The notes: generated by a model from the sequence alone, not told the origin. Positions 12,203-21,896 are shown, counted from the stretch's first letter. The stretch is 64,000 nt of DNA from Mesodorylaimus sp. YZB2_4 (GCA_030248295.1 JASANH010000583.1:1-64000), one strand, 5' to 3'. Translations and numbers: made by a program.

Positions 12203-12430
12203 TGCGAGAGGATTGTATTGTGAACTAACCTTATGAGCCCACAGGAATACTGCTAGAAGGTGCCGTTTTTACACGTACTGAACTGACTAACCGTCAATGT
12301 TACTATGTCTCCATTTTCACGTTTTTCTGGAGCGACCTTGCTTGTACACAGACTTGACAGACTAAAGCACCTCCCTACCTACATACGTAGTACGAATATA
12401 TAAGCGAGAATCGGGTGCGACGAAGAACAG

Positions 12431-14330
12431 AGTGAAAAACAGTAGCGCGTCGTACGGATTCGAAGAATGCTGTTGCGAGCTTTGCGCCTGTACTCAACGG
12501 AACTGAACCCGCAGCCTCGTACCAGGGAGACCGACTCGCCCTTATACCAGGCGAACAAAGTCTTTAAAATCTTTGACTTGCTTACTCAGTTACCAATGGG
12601 TACATGTGGTATGATTATCGGGCGTGCCGCACTAGCAAGCGAATTTGAATCGGTGTCAGCATAATCGACGGGGGAGAGCGAGCTTTATAAAAGTATGTAA
12701 ATGCGCTCAACTCTGAAGCTAATACGAACCAGTAGTTTCAGCAGTTTAATACTGCATGTTTCTTTCAGGTTCAAATGCGAAATACATCTGAGAAGATCCT
12801 CTACACCTTCAAACCAGACGAGCATGCTGCCAATATGCTCATATTCAACATGCCTTGTGCGGATGGAAGAGGCTTGCAGGTTAGATTATGTTAGCGATGA
12901 TGACTTGGAGGATGAAATATAATCTGTAGAAGATTCTATTGACGACAGTGCCTAAATAGTACAGCTTAATCGCAGGCTTTTGCGAAAGAAAAAATACCAG
13001 GTTTTATTGCATTTATAATGCACGTCAAGTCCAGCGGAAATTTGGGCTTAGGAGAGAAAGTTCGGCATGGTTTGAGATCACCTAGAAACAAGCTGACGTT
13101 TAGATTACGCGCTCAGTGCTGAGCGTTGCATATAAATCACCAAATTAGGATAGCTCCTTTGCCCTCCCCTCCATCGAAACTGGAACCGCGATGGTGTGCT
13201 GCTGATAGCTCGTGGGCTTGCAACGACTGGATGCAGAATTTCAAGGTCTTTTTTTGATGAAATGCCAAAAGGCTTCACGACAAGAGGTCAGCTTTAAAGA
13301 TATTATTCCTTTCTGCTGGTGTTTCGAATTTTTTCACAAAATGTGTTGCGTTTGTGACTAGTATTGCGATAAACATTGTTTTCTTGGAACCGACTGTGGT
13401 CGCACGACTGAAAATAAGAGTTTTTACCCTTAATGAATATCCCCTTCTTTGCCAACTGGTTTCTTTTCAGGCCATGTTACCTATGCATTTGCGAAATCAA
13501 GGGTCGGCAGCTCGAAATACCAGTCGTCGGGTGGTCGAACTGACGGGTTTCATAATTTTCTTGCGGTTGTCCTGGCCTTGCTATCGCCCTTTCGCAGGTG
13601 ACCATTAGTCCATCGTCGTCCAATACTTCGGACCCGCTACAGCTTTCAGAAAACTCGTCTCGCACGCAGCTGGCAGCTGGAATGAAATGCCGAAAGGCGT
13701 CGCGACAAGAAGTCAGCTTTAAAGATAATAATCTTTTCTGCTGAAGTGTTTCGAGTTTTTTACAAATATTGAGTTTTTGCGTTTTTGAATAGCACTGAAA
13801 TGCAAATGAACATTGTGTTCTAGGAGTGCGCTGTAGTCATCCTTCGAGATGGCTCGGCGTGCATCGTTCATTGTTTCCGCCCGATTTGCATTTTCTTTGA
13901 TTCTGTTTCGCAGTCCCGTTTTTGGCCCCTACATTGCACTCTCGATCAGTTCGAGTTTCTTGTCCGTTCGATATAATTCTTTTGAGCCGTCACAATAAAA
14001 TTACCAAAAATAGTTATTTATAAATTTTGAAAATGTCCATTTTGAGTTTAAAAATTTTATGACTACGATTTCGATGTTGAAAAAATTGCTTTGTTTCAAA
14101 GCTCGAAATTTCTAGATGCAATTTTTCCTTTTATAAGAATAACGAACAAAATCTGCACCTGGCCACTTATAGAATGAAAAAAAACCCGATTTTAGAGTGC
14201 ATTGTTTTCTTGCCAATATTTTGTTGATAAAAATACAATGCTACAAATATTGTATGTCGGACATACATATCTTACGTATGTCCGGTTTCTGCCTGCAAAG
14301 GATTTTAATTTTACCGCCCTTTTACAGCGC
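12431..14330. other. No gene; contains a ~160-bp direct duplication
   Basis: I see no supported gene. A segment at about 13258-13420 is repeated in direct orientation at about 13680-13840 with clear divergence. Both copies begin GAAATGCC, include AGGTCAGCTTTAAAGATA or AAGTCAGCTTTAAAGATA, and continue for about 150 bp. The intervening and surrounding sequence is unremarkable. Confidence 0.5.
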
Positions 14331-14331
14331 A

Positions 14332-14493
14332 GGGGGCGCTTTTGCTGTTTGGTCCCCAACATGTGTCATCTTGGGCTGACATTAGGCTTAGGCTCAGGCT
14401 GGCATAAAGCTAATGTACATAGGCTTGGACTAATATTAGGCTTCAGGCAGCCTCATACCAGCATTTGCCTGTAACCAAATGGCAAAAGCGTCA
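14332..14493. mobile_element. Small MITE, copy 1 (GGCGCTTTTGC family)
   Basis: Left end GGGCGCTTTTGCTGTTTGG followed by TCCCCAACATG; right end carries the inverted form (AACCAAATGGCAAAAGCG). The interior is made of AGGCTTAGGCT-like short repeats. The same family occurs at 41863-42085 and, degraded, around 52340-52680. About 160 bp, no coding capacity. Confidence 0.7.
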
Positions 14494-14873
14494 AGTAAGG
14501 CTTATTAGGCTAGTCTTAGACAGCAAAGCAGACACCCCATAAATGTTTGGCTGATGACACGCACGGGCAGAGAAAAATGCTCGATAAAGAAACAGTTGCA
14601 ACATAGAAGACTGTCACAAGTCGTCCAGCAATCGAACGTTTGTGTTCTTGCACATATCGCTGGAGGGGGGGGGGGGGGGGAATGTCTGTTCTTTTTCATC
14701 AGTTCGAACTTCCAATTCTACCCAAACTATACCACTATTATTCTTTTCCCCCATTTCCTCCCTTTTTTTTTCCTTTTCATCTTTAACTTATTTTAAAAAA
14801 ATTTTTTCCTAAACCCATCAACTTTTAATTCTCCCTCCTCCTCTAACTCTCCACACTCCCCTTACCCCACACT

Positions 14874-15144
14874 AGTAGTGTACCCCTCTAGGATGGTCTA
14901 ACCACGTAGGGATAGCCCTGCACATGTGTTCGTTGCCCCCCCCCACCCGTACTCGCTATGTGACCCGATTTTCAGCGCCTGATTTTGCGCGTTGGCTGTG
15001 TACGTATGTACGGGTATATGGCAGCTCTGGGAAAAGTACAGTGGACCATAATGGGGCGTTCAACGTATACTAGATCAAGTCCTTCTGTCTTTTACTACTT
15101 GGCGTTTTTTAGGCAGCGTATCTGTACCCATACGGTATAGTACT
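14874..15144. repeat. Polinton left terminal inverted repeat
   Basis: About 271 bp, nearly identical to the complement of 29907-30178. The differences I found are one C/T-run difference near position 70 and a few substitutions at the inner end. The inner 45 bp reproduces the last codons and stop of polB, so the repeat reaches into coding sequence on the other side. Confidence 0.95.
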
Positions 15145-15391
15145 GAATGCTACTCCCCCTTGTGCATTCGACACAGTGTACGCTGCGTGACCCGAGTTTC
15201 GCGCATAGAATGCGCATTTACGTACTGTAGGTAGGTGCTGCAGTCTGTCAACTCTGTGTACAGCACGGCTGCCCCAGAAAAACGTAAAAATGGACCCATA
15301 GTCATACTGATTCCGTTTATTACATATAAAAACAGCACCTTCTTGCAGTATCCCTGTGTGTTCATAAGGTTAGTTCTTCCATCCTCTCACA

Positions 15392-15925
15392 TCAGAACAT
15401 ATTGTTAATAGGAATAAAGGCTCTGCTATATTGATTTATAACGTAATCAATATCTACAATATCGGTCTGTTGTTGGGATATACTGTTCACAAACGTGGTT
15501 ACCATAATATCATTTACACCCACATTTTTGTCAAAGGAGGTAATTATTTTGTCATATGCAATACCACGATTTCTCCACAGCAAAAAGTAGAGGCAAAATT
15601 GGCCGCAAGTGCTGGAGAGTGAGCCTTGCAGCTGCCTGTTGTTTGACTTCCACGTATCAGAGTGTCGTTTTATGAAAGCATAAATGATTGGATACATCTT
15701 TAGCTGTTGTCCATATGAGTCAAAAAACTCGGGTGTGCCCTTGTCATTAAAATACACTGAAAGCCAATGTGTACCACCTCTCCAGCTAGGATCAGTATTG
15801 ACAACAAAACTGGCTGGAAATTTCTTGACTTCTGTCGGTAAGTGATTGCAAGCATAAACTCCCGAAAAGGTTTTACGCGAATACGGATCGTTACTTAAAA
15901 TCTTGGCTAGCGCAATAGTATCCAT
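15392..15925 (-). CDS. Adenain-like cysteine protease
   Basis: A 177-residue protein of the adenovirus-type C5/Ulp1-fold protease family carried by Polintons and adintoviruses. It would cleave capsid and core precursors during virion maturation. Visible catalytic features are His53 (GGTHWLSVYF), Asp69 (FFDSYG), the Gln-rich stretch near residue 98-100 and Cys107 in STCGQFC, in the expected order and spacing. It starts at the ATG at 15925, three bases from the stop of the capsid gene. This tight spacing fits co-expression with the structural genes. A dead copy lies at 11672-12202. Confidence 0.92.
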   Translation of the reverse strand: MDTIALAKILSNDPYSRKTFSGVYACNHLPTEVKKFPASFVVNTDPSWRGGTHWLSVYFNDKGTPEFFDSYGQQLKMYPIIYAFIKRHSDTWKSNNRQLQGSLSSTCGQFCLYFLLWRNRGIAYDKIITSFDKNVGVNDIMVTTFVNSISQQQTDIVDIDYVINQYSRAFIPINNMF

Positions 15926-15927
15926 TA

Positions 15928-17247
15928 TTAGGCATTATAATCAAAATGAGCAACACGATTACGGTCCATAGTCATCATATTATCAAACTCTCCATATATT
16001 ATAACCTGCACCCCGTTTCCAGGTAGGTTAGCTCCAAACTGTATTTCAATACTCGTGTTTCCCTCCCTGATGATGTCCCAGTGGCTGCCATCATCTTTGT
16101 CTGGAGTTAAGTCGAAACCAAAAATGCAGTGGGAGTTTTCGAAGTCGCTTCTGGATATCCCGTTACCTCTATTATCATGCGTAATACCAAGGGCCTCAAA
16201 CAGCTGTAGGTATGCTTGTATGAAATGATGATTGGGAAAATCAAGACGTAGAGGCTGCGATGGATAGGTCTGACCTCCCGCGATGACTTTTATAGACTGA
16301 ATTCCAAAATGTTTGAACTTGAAAGGAGACCTATTTATTACTCCGTTATAAGCATCTTGCTCGCAGCAGGCAATAATTATGCGGCGTGGTATCTGACCTT
16401 GGAAAATATTGTTTGTAGGAGTTGTTCGACGCTGAGGGGTTACGTGTAAACTTGTTACTACGGTACGCCTCAATGGGTATTTGGCTGTATATTGATTTAG
16501 GGTTGTTTCTATAGCAAGATTGACGCTTTCCAGTACATCTGCTTTCTCTACAAATAGTCTCATTTCTCGTATTTCTATTTTGTAAGCACCTGCATTGGCT
16601 GCATGACACATAAGCAATAAAGGGTCCAGGTTTCTATGTAGTTCTATTCTGACTTCAGTGTGAGGGATAAGATATCTGTCTTGCATCATCACGTCTACAT
16701 GAAGAGGAGAGGATACTTCCACCCACGCGCTCCCCGCAAATAGGGCCGCTCTGCTAACAAAGTCCTCATTGTCATTTGCATCAATATCCCCATATTCATG
16801 GGAATACAGGCAGGCACTGAGGTGAGATTGTTTTGCTTCTAAATTGTAGTTCAGCTCTGTCTCTAAGAACGCCCGATAATGGTATTTGTCTCCGGAATCA
16901 TATATCAGCTTGCTATTCATAAATAGCTTCACTTGCTTGAAAAATGTTTTCGCTATGGCATTTATGGGGGCGACTTGAGGGTCAGCATTGTCACCAGCCG
17001 CCACTAAAGCAGTGCCGTCTGGTCTTACGATGCGTAATTGAAAATAAATCCTATGTTTAGCAAGATTCAAGAATCCAGGGTCTGGGTTGATCCTGAATTC
17101 ATAAGGTCCATCGTTAGTTAGCGGGTTAGAAGGGTATATTACATCGTCGTATGCCCGCTTAATGGCGACCTGCGTTGCTGGAATGGAGAAAAGGTCTAGT
17201 TCAGATTTCGTACTTGGCGTTGAGTTCGAGTCCACGAAGCGGTTCAT
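15928..17247 (-). CDS. Major capsid protein (double jelly-roll type)
   Basis: A 439-residue protein in the position, size and company expected for the Polinton major capsid protein, the trimeric double jelly-roll subunit of an icosahedral shell. I recognise it from the gene order (core-like protein, capsid, protease) and the overall Polinton MCP pattern rather than from a short motif. It has beta-rich composition with repeated Asn/Asp loops and few Lys. The ATG at 17247 is 2 bp from the upstream stop, and the TAA sits just before the protease start. The frame is intact throughout, unlike the copy at 10359-11669, which helps show that this one is under constraint. Confidence 0.9.
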   Translation of the reverse strand: MNRFVDSNSTPSTKSELDLFSIPATQVAIKRAYDDVIYPSNPLTNDGPYEFRINPDPGFLNLAKHRIYFQLRIVRPDGTALVAAGDNADPQVAPINAIAKTFFKQVKLFMNSKLIYDSGDKYHYRAFLETELNYNLEAKQSHLSACLYSHEYGDIDANDNEDFVSRAALFAGSAWVEVSSPLHVDVMMQDRYLIPHTEVRIELHRNLDPLLLMCHAANAGAYKIEIREMRLFVEKADVLESVNLAIETTLNQYTAKYPLRRTVVTSLHVTPQRRTTPTNNIFQGQIPRRIIIACCEQDAYNGVINRSPFKFKHFGIQSIKVIAGGQTYPSQPLRLDFPNHHFIQAYLQLFEALGITHDNRGNGISRSDFENSHCIFGFDLTPDKDDGSHWDIIREGNTSIEIQFGANLPGNGVQVIIYGEFDNMMTMDRNRVAHFDYNA

Positions 17248-17249
17248 TT

Positions 17250-17711
17250 TTAGTATCGGCCAAAAATATCTGTCTTGACACTGAGGCGATGTTTCTTGGC
17301 ACTGTTTTTCTTTGCGTTTCGACGACGTTTTATAGGCGTCTTCACTCTAACTCCACCTGGCCTTATGCCAAGCCCATTTCCGTTTTGAATAGCATCAGCT
17401 GTTTCGTGCAGGACATTTGAGACAGCTTGTTTGCCTCTATTTTGAATCGAGTCTCGAAAATTATGGCCACCAGTTACGTCTGCAGCTATCTGACCTACTG
17501 CACTCAGAGCTTGTTTCCCAACCCTTCTCGCTGTAGCTGTTGCTGCTCGTTTAAGAACTGGTACAGCAACTCGGAATAAGGATTTGAAGAAACTACCCAG
17601 TCCACCGCCGCGCTGGTATGGTATTCCTCTAAAACCGTCTAATCCATGACCACTTTGAATGGCCTGCTGTTTGTAATAGGGAAGCCAAAAATTTGGATTT
17701 TCGTAATACAT
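17250..17711 (-). CDS. Core-like (adenovirus pX-like) virion protein
   Basis: A 153-residue basic protein. It begins with an aromatic stretch (residues 1-16), then a Gly-rich RGGGLGSFFKSLFR segment near residue 34-47, an Ala/Arg-rich amphipathic helix region, and a strongly basic C-terminal third with KTPIKRRRNAKKN. The Gly-Gly-Leu-Gly followed by an amphipathic helix is the pattern of the adenovirus pX/late-core-like proteins described in adintoviruses. These are protease substrates that bind DNA or membranes. It directly precedes the capsid gene with a 2-bp gap. The pX assignment is by family resemblance. Confidence 0.65.
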   Translation of the reverse strand: MYYENPNFWLPYYKQQAIQSGHGLDGFRGIPYQRGGGLGSFFKSLFRVAVPVLKRAATATARRVGKQALSAVGQIAADVTGGHNFRDSIQNRGKQAVSNVLHETADAIQNGNGLGIRPGGVRVKTPIKRRRNAKKNSAKKHRLSVKTDIFGRY

Positions 17712-17784
17712 TGTTTATTACAGGAGCAACTAGTCTGCGATAAGATAGTACACAGAATGAACAAATAATGCCTTACGAAAATAC

Positions 17785-18576
17785 TTATATAAAAAATGCA
17801 CTGGCCTTTCTGCGTCTAAAGTGCAGCTTAGCAAGTGTTTTTCCATATTGAAGAGCAAGGTTTTTATTCTGGTCTGTTTTTATGGCAATTTCGATAGCGT
17901 CGAATTCTTTTTTCAGCACAGGCACATAATGGGGGTGTACAAAAATCTTGTCTATGATATCCCCAAACTTTCCTTCCACAGCCACTTCACGTAGCAGCGG
18001 TGCCAACTTGTTTCCGACCACACTATGTTCTGTAATATCACAGTATACATAAAAAACACCAAGACCGCACCTCATGTCTGGTGGATGCGGGGCTGATCCT
18101 TGGTCCTTACGAATTTCAGGCGGTGACGTTGTTGCCTCACCACTAGAGTGGTTGACGGTATACCCAAGCATGTAATACAAAAATTGTGGCACATGTAGGG
18201 CCACCACAGGGTCTTTCAGTAATATTTCAACGCGGTTGGCCCTCTTATCGTAACCAAAAATTACTTTCTCTGTATATTCTTCAGACAGGCTTTCAGATAG
18301 AGCTAATAATAAGTCGTCGATGGAACTGTAGTGTCCATTTTTCAGCTTACCCACCAGCACAGTAATAAATTCCGTGGTGGTTTCTAAACTCAAGTAAACA
18401 CGTCCTTTAGGCACGTCTATATTATACCAGGAATATGGATATATTAATTCGACCAGCGCAACTTCCCAGTCTCCAGTAAGTCTAATCATCCTTGGTAAAG
18501 GAACTCGGAATGCTGATGCGCTAGCATCAAGAGTAATATTGCTGGGAAGTGTAAGGTAAAAATCGTCACTTGTCAT
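17785..18576 (-). CDS. Penton-like minor capsid protein (single jelly-roll)
   Basis: A 263-residue protein that fits the Polinton minor capsid or penton protein, the single jelly-roll subunit at the five-fold vertices. The N-terminal part reads like the strand pattern of this family: short hydrophobic strands, LTGDWEVALVELIYPYSWYN, then a long strand-rich body. The C-terminus is basic. Its start overlaps the end of the upstream two-TM gene by 11 bp, suggesting linked expression. The TAA stop lies 73 bp before the core-like gene. No lesions. Confidence 0.85.
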   Translation of the reverse strand: MTSDDFYLTLPSNITLDASASAFRVPLPRMIRLTGDWEVALVELIYPYSWYNIDVPKGRVYLSLETTTEFITVLVGKLKNGHYSSIDDLLLALSESLSEEYTEKVIFGYDKRANRVEILLKDPVVALHVPQFLYYMLGYTVNHSSGEATTSPPEIRKDQGSAPHPPDMRCGLGVFYVYCDITEHSVVGNKLAPLLREVAVEGKFGDIIDKIFVHPHYVPVLKKEFDAIEIAIKTDQNKNLALQYGKTLAKLHFRRRKASAFFI

Positions 18577-18892
18577 TTTCCTGATGAACGTTTGGTAAGT
18601 GCTTCAATGTTGGACTTGGCAAAATGTATCCTAGACAAGCACTCAAAAGCGCTATCCAAACTTTCCCCTCGTCTTTGTGCAACATCAAATTACCAATACT
18701 AGCAAGGATAACAATGTAGACGAGAGTAATTTGGCAAAAGTACACGATTTCTTGCTTTGGGACACGACTTCCCCAAATTTTCCAGTATACGCTGTTTCCC
18801 AAATCCGCACCACGATCTCCACTTTCAGTACGATTATAACTGCCTTCGTAATTGGTCCCAGAAACATCGCTACCCAGTCGTGGGCCCCCCAT
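18566..18892 (-). CDS. Small two-TM membrane protein
   Basis: A 108-residue protein from the ATG at 18892; the frame is open a little further up, but only with a TTG. The N-terminal half is polar and Gly/Ser/Arg-rich. The C-terminal half has two hydrophobic segments of about 20 residues each, separated by a short charged loop (HKDEGK). A TATAAAAAG sits at about 18931-18939, some 40 bp upstream on the coding strand. Its 3' end overlaps the penton gene. Small membrane proteins beside the capsid genes are common in this group; the exact role is unknown. Confidence 0.65.
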   Translation of the reverse strand: MGGPRLGSDVSGTNYEGSYNRTESGDRGADLGNSVYWKIWGSRVPKQEIVYFCQITLVYIVILASIGNLMLHKDEGKVWIALLSACLGYILPSPTLKHLPNVHQENDK

Positions 18893-18946
18893 TACTTGCG
18901 ACTGCGAGAAACCCGTCAATCCGGGGCTTTTTATAGGAGCTGCTGC

Positions 18947-20032
18947 TCACAATTTCGTTATGTCTGCCTTGTTTATCCATTGGTCAAACTCAGGACCATA
19001 CCCGAGAAAACGAACTAATGCTTGCCTGTTTCCTCCAGCTACCCGTCGCCATCGCAAGATCTTTTCAATTTTGTAAGTTTGCGGTTCTGCAACCTTTTGA
19101 ATTTGGGCCTCATAAAATATGCCTTCTACAGGCTCGTTGTTCATGTCTTTGAGTTTATATACAGGCCCTGGAATGGCTTTTCGTGAGCTGATAATAAAAA
19201 CCTCTCTGGTCCAAGTTGGCTCGAAACCTTTTTCAAATATTCCCTTGCTTTTACTTATTCTAACATGGTCACCTATGTTATACTTAAACCGCAACGGAAT
19301 TTTAACTTTATTTTCTGCTTGATGCATTATCTGATCGTTTATGCTCTGTGCTAGATCCGGCGTTACTTCGACTGGTTTACACCCGATTGTGCGATGCTTT
19401 GAATTATTATAGGCTTCAACTAACTTCTGAAGCACATTTACCCACTTGCGTGTATTCGTGTGCGTAAAATATTTCCACATTCTTGTTTTTAAAGTTCGAT
19501 TCCAGCGTTCTACTATTGAGCATTTCATATCACTCCGGGAAACGTAAGCAAAGATTGTGTGCTTTTTCAGCATATTCTTAAAATGAGCCCCAGTGAATTC
19601 TTTACCGGCATCGAATGTACATACAGCCGGTTTACGTGCAGTTAATTTTAGAAGTTTCTCAAATGCTTTAGCGACCTCTGATGGTCTCTTCGTACGTAAA
19701 GGCACACTAAATCCATAGCGGGATCCCACATCAATTATCTGCAGCAGGTATGCGTAGCCGTTATTACGCTTTTTGAATTTCGAAAGATCCACCAGGTCCA
19801 TTTCCCACAGAGCATCCATTCCACAGCTTAGCACTGGATTTCTAATGAACTTTTTACGGGCGGGCTTATGCAATGTGTAACTTTCATGTTGCGACAACCA
19901 ATCTTGTACTTCACCACGTTTCAATTCTGGTAATTGTTGTTTAGCAGCCTTATAGAGAGCGTTAACACTCGAAAAACAGGCTGGGTGATCAACATTAAAA
20001 TAAATGCCACGTAGGACTTGATCTGTCATCAT
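18947..20032 (-). CDS. Polinton integrase (RVE) with chromodomain
   Basis: A 361-residue retroviral-type integrase that would insert the element into the host chromosome. The catalytic core has Asp79 (WEMDLVD), Asp141 (FDAGKEF) and Glu175 (VERWNR), so the D-to-E spacing is 34 residues, close to the DD35E rule. The last 50 residues form a chromodomain (IEKILRWRR, then ALVRFLGYG, then QWINKADI), as in many Polinton integrases, which may steer integration to marked chromatin. The N-terminal region is short and polar. The start is the ATG pair at 20027-20032. The frame is intact, ending in TGA. Confidence 0.95.
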   Translation of the reverse strand: MMTDQVLRGIYFNVDHPACFSSVNALYKAAKQQLPELKRGEVQDWLSQHESYTLHKPARKKFIRNPVLSCGMDALWEMDLVDLSKFKKRNNGYAYLLQIIDVGSRYGFSVPLRTKRPSEVAKAFEKLLKLTARKPAVCTFDAGKEFTGAHFKNMLKKHTIFAYVSRSDMKCSIVERWNRTLKTRMWKYFTHTNTRKWVNVLQKLVEAYNNSKHRTIGCKPVEVTPDLAQSINDQIMHQAENKVKIPLRFKYNIGDHVRISKSKGIFEKGFEPTWTREVFIISSRKAIPGPVYKLKDMNNEPVEGIFYEAQIQKVAEPQTYKIEKILRWRRVAGGNRQALVRFLGYGPEFDQWINKADITKL

Positions 20033-20082
20033 CGTACTAGTATAACTGACCGCCAGCTGCTACGAATTTATATACACATTTT

Positions 20083-20862
20083 TTAACCGTATAATGTGGG
20101 GTCATTATCATCATCGTCGTCGTCTGCTTGTTCTTCCCATGTACTCCTATACGGTGTTGATGACCCTGCCGCCTCGCCAAGTAGCATATAATCCTGATTC
20201 CTATCTCTGACTGGACTAGCTGTCGCGAGTATTCTGGTTGCTTCAAACGGTGCCCTCTGATTTTCTGCGATTAGTTTCCAGCGAGCTGGGTTTCCAATGC
20301 TTTCCCTTGGTACATTTTGCCTTTTTAAGGCCCTAGCGAGGAAGATAGACCCAGCAGCAGGTGCAACAGATTTCCTCATGCGGCTAAAGTCGTGCACGAG
20401 ATCTATTAGGTTTGTGTTTGGGTAGCGCTCGCCATGTGCGATCATTTCTCCATTTTTAGCCCAAGATATTTCGCTATTTCGTTTCAGATAGCTGAGCAGT
20501 ATACGTGCAGATTTCATATTTCTGGTTGGGATACCTTCTAATATGGTTTCGTCTGAAAACGGTAAAGTTCCTCTCTCTGGCTCAGGTTGTCCTACTTCTG
20601 GAGGCACATTCCCTCTTTCGTCGTCTCTTCTTTGTGAATGAGTGAGGGGTGTACCAAATGCATCTTCCCTTAATTTCATGTACCTTCGCAGCACTTGATT
20701 GTAATTGAGTAGTTTGACATCAGGAGCGTCTACGTCGTTGTCTAGAATTGCACGAATTTCCGCATCTAAGCCAGCTAATTGCGGTACAGCTGCAGGGAGC
20801 ATTTGCCTGAGGTAATCTTCGTTAGATGCTGGCACCAGCATCATTTTCTTGTAATGCATCAT
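20083..20862 (-). CDS. PY-like conserved Polinton protein
   Basis: A 259-residue protein in the slot between integrase and the basic small protein. It has a KMMLVP motif near the start, a central region with charged helices, a Gly-Glu-rich loop, and an acidic C-terminus with six Asp in a row. This arrangement matches the conserved, functionally unassigned 'PY'-type protein of Polintons as I remember it, possibly a capsid-associated protein. I cannot name a reaction. It starts at the ATG pair at 20862, 8 bp after the previous stop. Confidence 0.55.
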   Translation of the reverse strand: MMHYKKMMLVPASNEDYLRQMLPAAVPQLAGLDAEIRAILDNDVDAPDVKLLNYNQVLRRYMKLREDAFGTPLTHSQRRDDERGNVPPEVGQPEPERGTLPFSDETILEGIPTRNMKSARILLSYLKRNSEISWAKNGEMIAHGERYPNTNLIDLVHDFSRMRKSVAPAAGSIFLARALKRQNVPRESIGNPARWKLIAENQRAPFEATRILATASPVRDRNQDYMLLGEAAGSSTPYRSTWEEQADDDDDDNDPTLYG

Positions 20863-20870
20863 CCTTATCT

Positions 20871-21227
20871 TTAGTTTTCCGAAGGTCGCAATAAACTACC
20901 TATTAATCCTCCAGCGGCACTTATAATTGGTGCGAGCAAAAATGGAAGAAATCCACCTTTCTGAATAAGCAGTTTACGTTTTTCTTCAAGAGAGGCCTTT
21001 CGTTGTGCCAAAGTTCGCAGAGCAGTTCTATGACGACGTAAAGACTTTCTGTCGTTGGTCTTTAGACGAATATTGCCACGGAGAATGTTGTTTGCGCAGT
21101 CGCAAATACAAAGAATTAAGTCTTTTGGAGCACCTTTCAAAAGGGTTTTTCTCTTTTGTCTTTTAGCCTTCTTGAGGTATCGAAGTAGCTTCAAGTTTCG
21201 TTGTAATCGAGTACCAACCATCCTCAT
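20871..21227 (-). CDS. Basic protein with C-terminal hydrophobic segment
   Basis: 118 residues. The first 70 are strongly Arg/Lys-rich, with a CICDC cluster near residue 48. The C-terminal part carries the QKGGFLPFLLAPIISAAG stretch, a hydrophobic helix after a Gly-Gly. The GGFLP pattern recurs in small virion proteins of adintoviruses and relatives, where it is likely membrane-active and freed by the protease after the Gly-Gly. It lies directly after the ATPase gene. The two frames are the same, separated only by a TAG and four codons. Confidence 0.6.
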   Translation of the reverse strand: MRMVGTRLQRNLKLLRYLKKAKRQKRKTLLKGAPKDLILCICDCANNILRGNIRLKTNDRKSLRRHRTALRTLAQRKASLEEKRKLLIQKGGFLPFLLAPIISAAGGLIGSLLRPSEN

Positions 21228-21239
21228 ATGAGTACCATT

Positions 21240-21896
21240 CTAAAACTGATTGCTGCATTTCCAAGCCCTGTGATTTATAGGTGTATACACAACAGTCAGC
21301 TCTCCAGGAAAGATTTTAGCGCGAAGACGAGCGTGATCGGGGCATGCCTGTGTCAAATCAACAAAAAGATATCCATGCGGTTCTCCAGTTGCATCTTCAT
21401 AGCTCTGTTGAAAATATTTTATGTTGTCTGGAAATAACTGTCTGGCCAAAGTAGCCACCTGGAGCTTGTCAGCTGGGTTTTTCATCAGGACCAAATACTG
21501 GCTATTTATGCGTGAAGTGCGATCTCCGAAAAACGCATTCTGGGTTAACAAGATGCATGAAATACCCCAGTGATGGCAACCACGCGTGGCTAGCGCAACT
21601 AACATTGCGTTGTTGCTTTTACTTTTGCTTTCCATCATAAGGTCATCAATTACCACTAAAGAGCCTCTGCTGATGCTTGAAAAATCAGGAAAACCTTCAA
21701 TAAATGTGATTCCAGGATCACGGTTTAGCTCTGCATACATAGGTTGACTCTCAGAATAGCACCAGTATACGTGTTTTGGTGGAGGTGAAATCATTTCACG
21801 TCTATGTTCGATTAATTTCCTGACGAATGTGCTTTTTCCAGCTCTTGTGGCACCGATGACAGTGCAGAAGAAACTATGCAGCCAAGTGGTATCCAT
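21240..21896 (-). CDS. FtsK/HerA-type packaging ATPase
   Basis: A 218-residue P-loop ATPase expected to pump the genome into the capsid. Walker A is GATRAGKST at residues 15-23, Walker B is VVIDD at 81-85, and a sensor-like LLTQN follows later. I chose the ATG at 21896 (MDTTWLHSFF) over the open frame back to 22055. A TATATAAGG lies at about 21978-21987 on the coding strand, inside that upstream stretch, and the extra 53 residues are hydrophobic and unrelated to the family. It ends in TAG, the only such stop among the Polinton genes. Confidence 0.92.
   Translation of the reverse strand: MDTTWLHSFFCTVIGATRAGKSTFVRKLIEHRREMISPPPKHVYWCYSESQPMYAELNRDPGITFIEGFPDFSSISRGSLVVIDDLMMESKSKSNNAMLVALATRGCHHWGISCILLTQNAFFGDRTSRINSQYLVLMKNPADKLQVATLARQLFPDNIKYFQQSYEDATGEPHGYLFVDLTQACPDHARLRAKIFPGELTVVYTPINHRAWKCSNQF

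Larger units (their letters stand above)
10198..12430 (+). mobile_element. Truncated, decayed Polinton fragment
   Basis: This block is an inverted copy of about 15.2-17.4 kb: tail of the core-like gene, whole capsid gene, whole protease gene and the adjoining left-end non-coding DNA. By eye it is well over 90% identical to the intact element in its coding parts. It joins LINE-like sequence at about 10198 and fades out near 12430 before reaching a TIR. It lacks integrase, ATPase and polymerase, so it cannot move by itself. Confidence 0.9.

Noticed and set aside
14640-15000. Long G-run and C-run as a regulatory site
   Set aside because: Simple homopolymer runs. One lies in the TIR and differs between copies, as expected of slippage.
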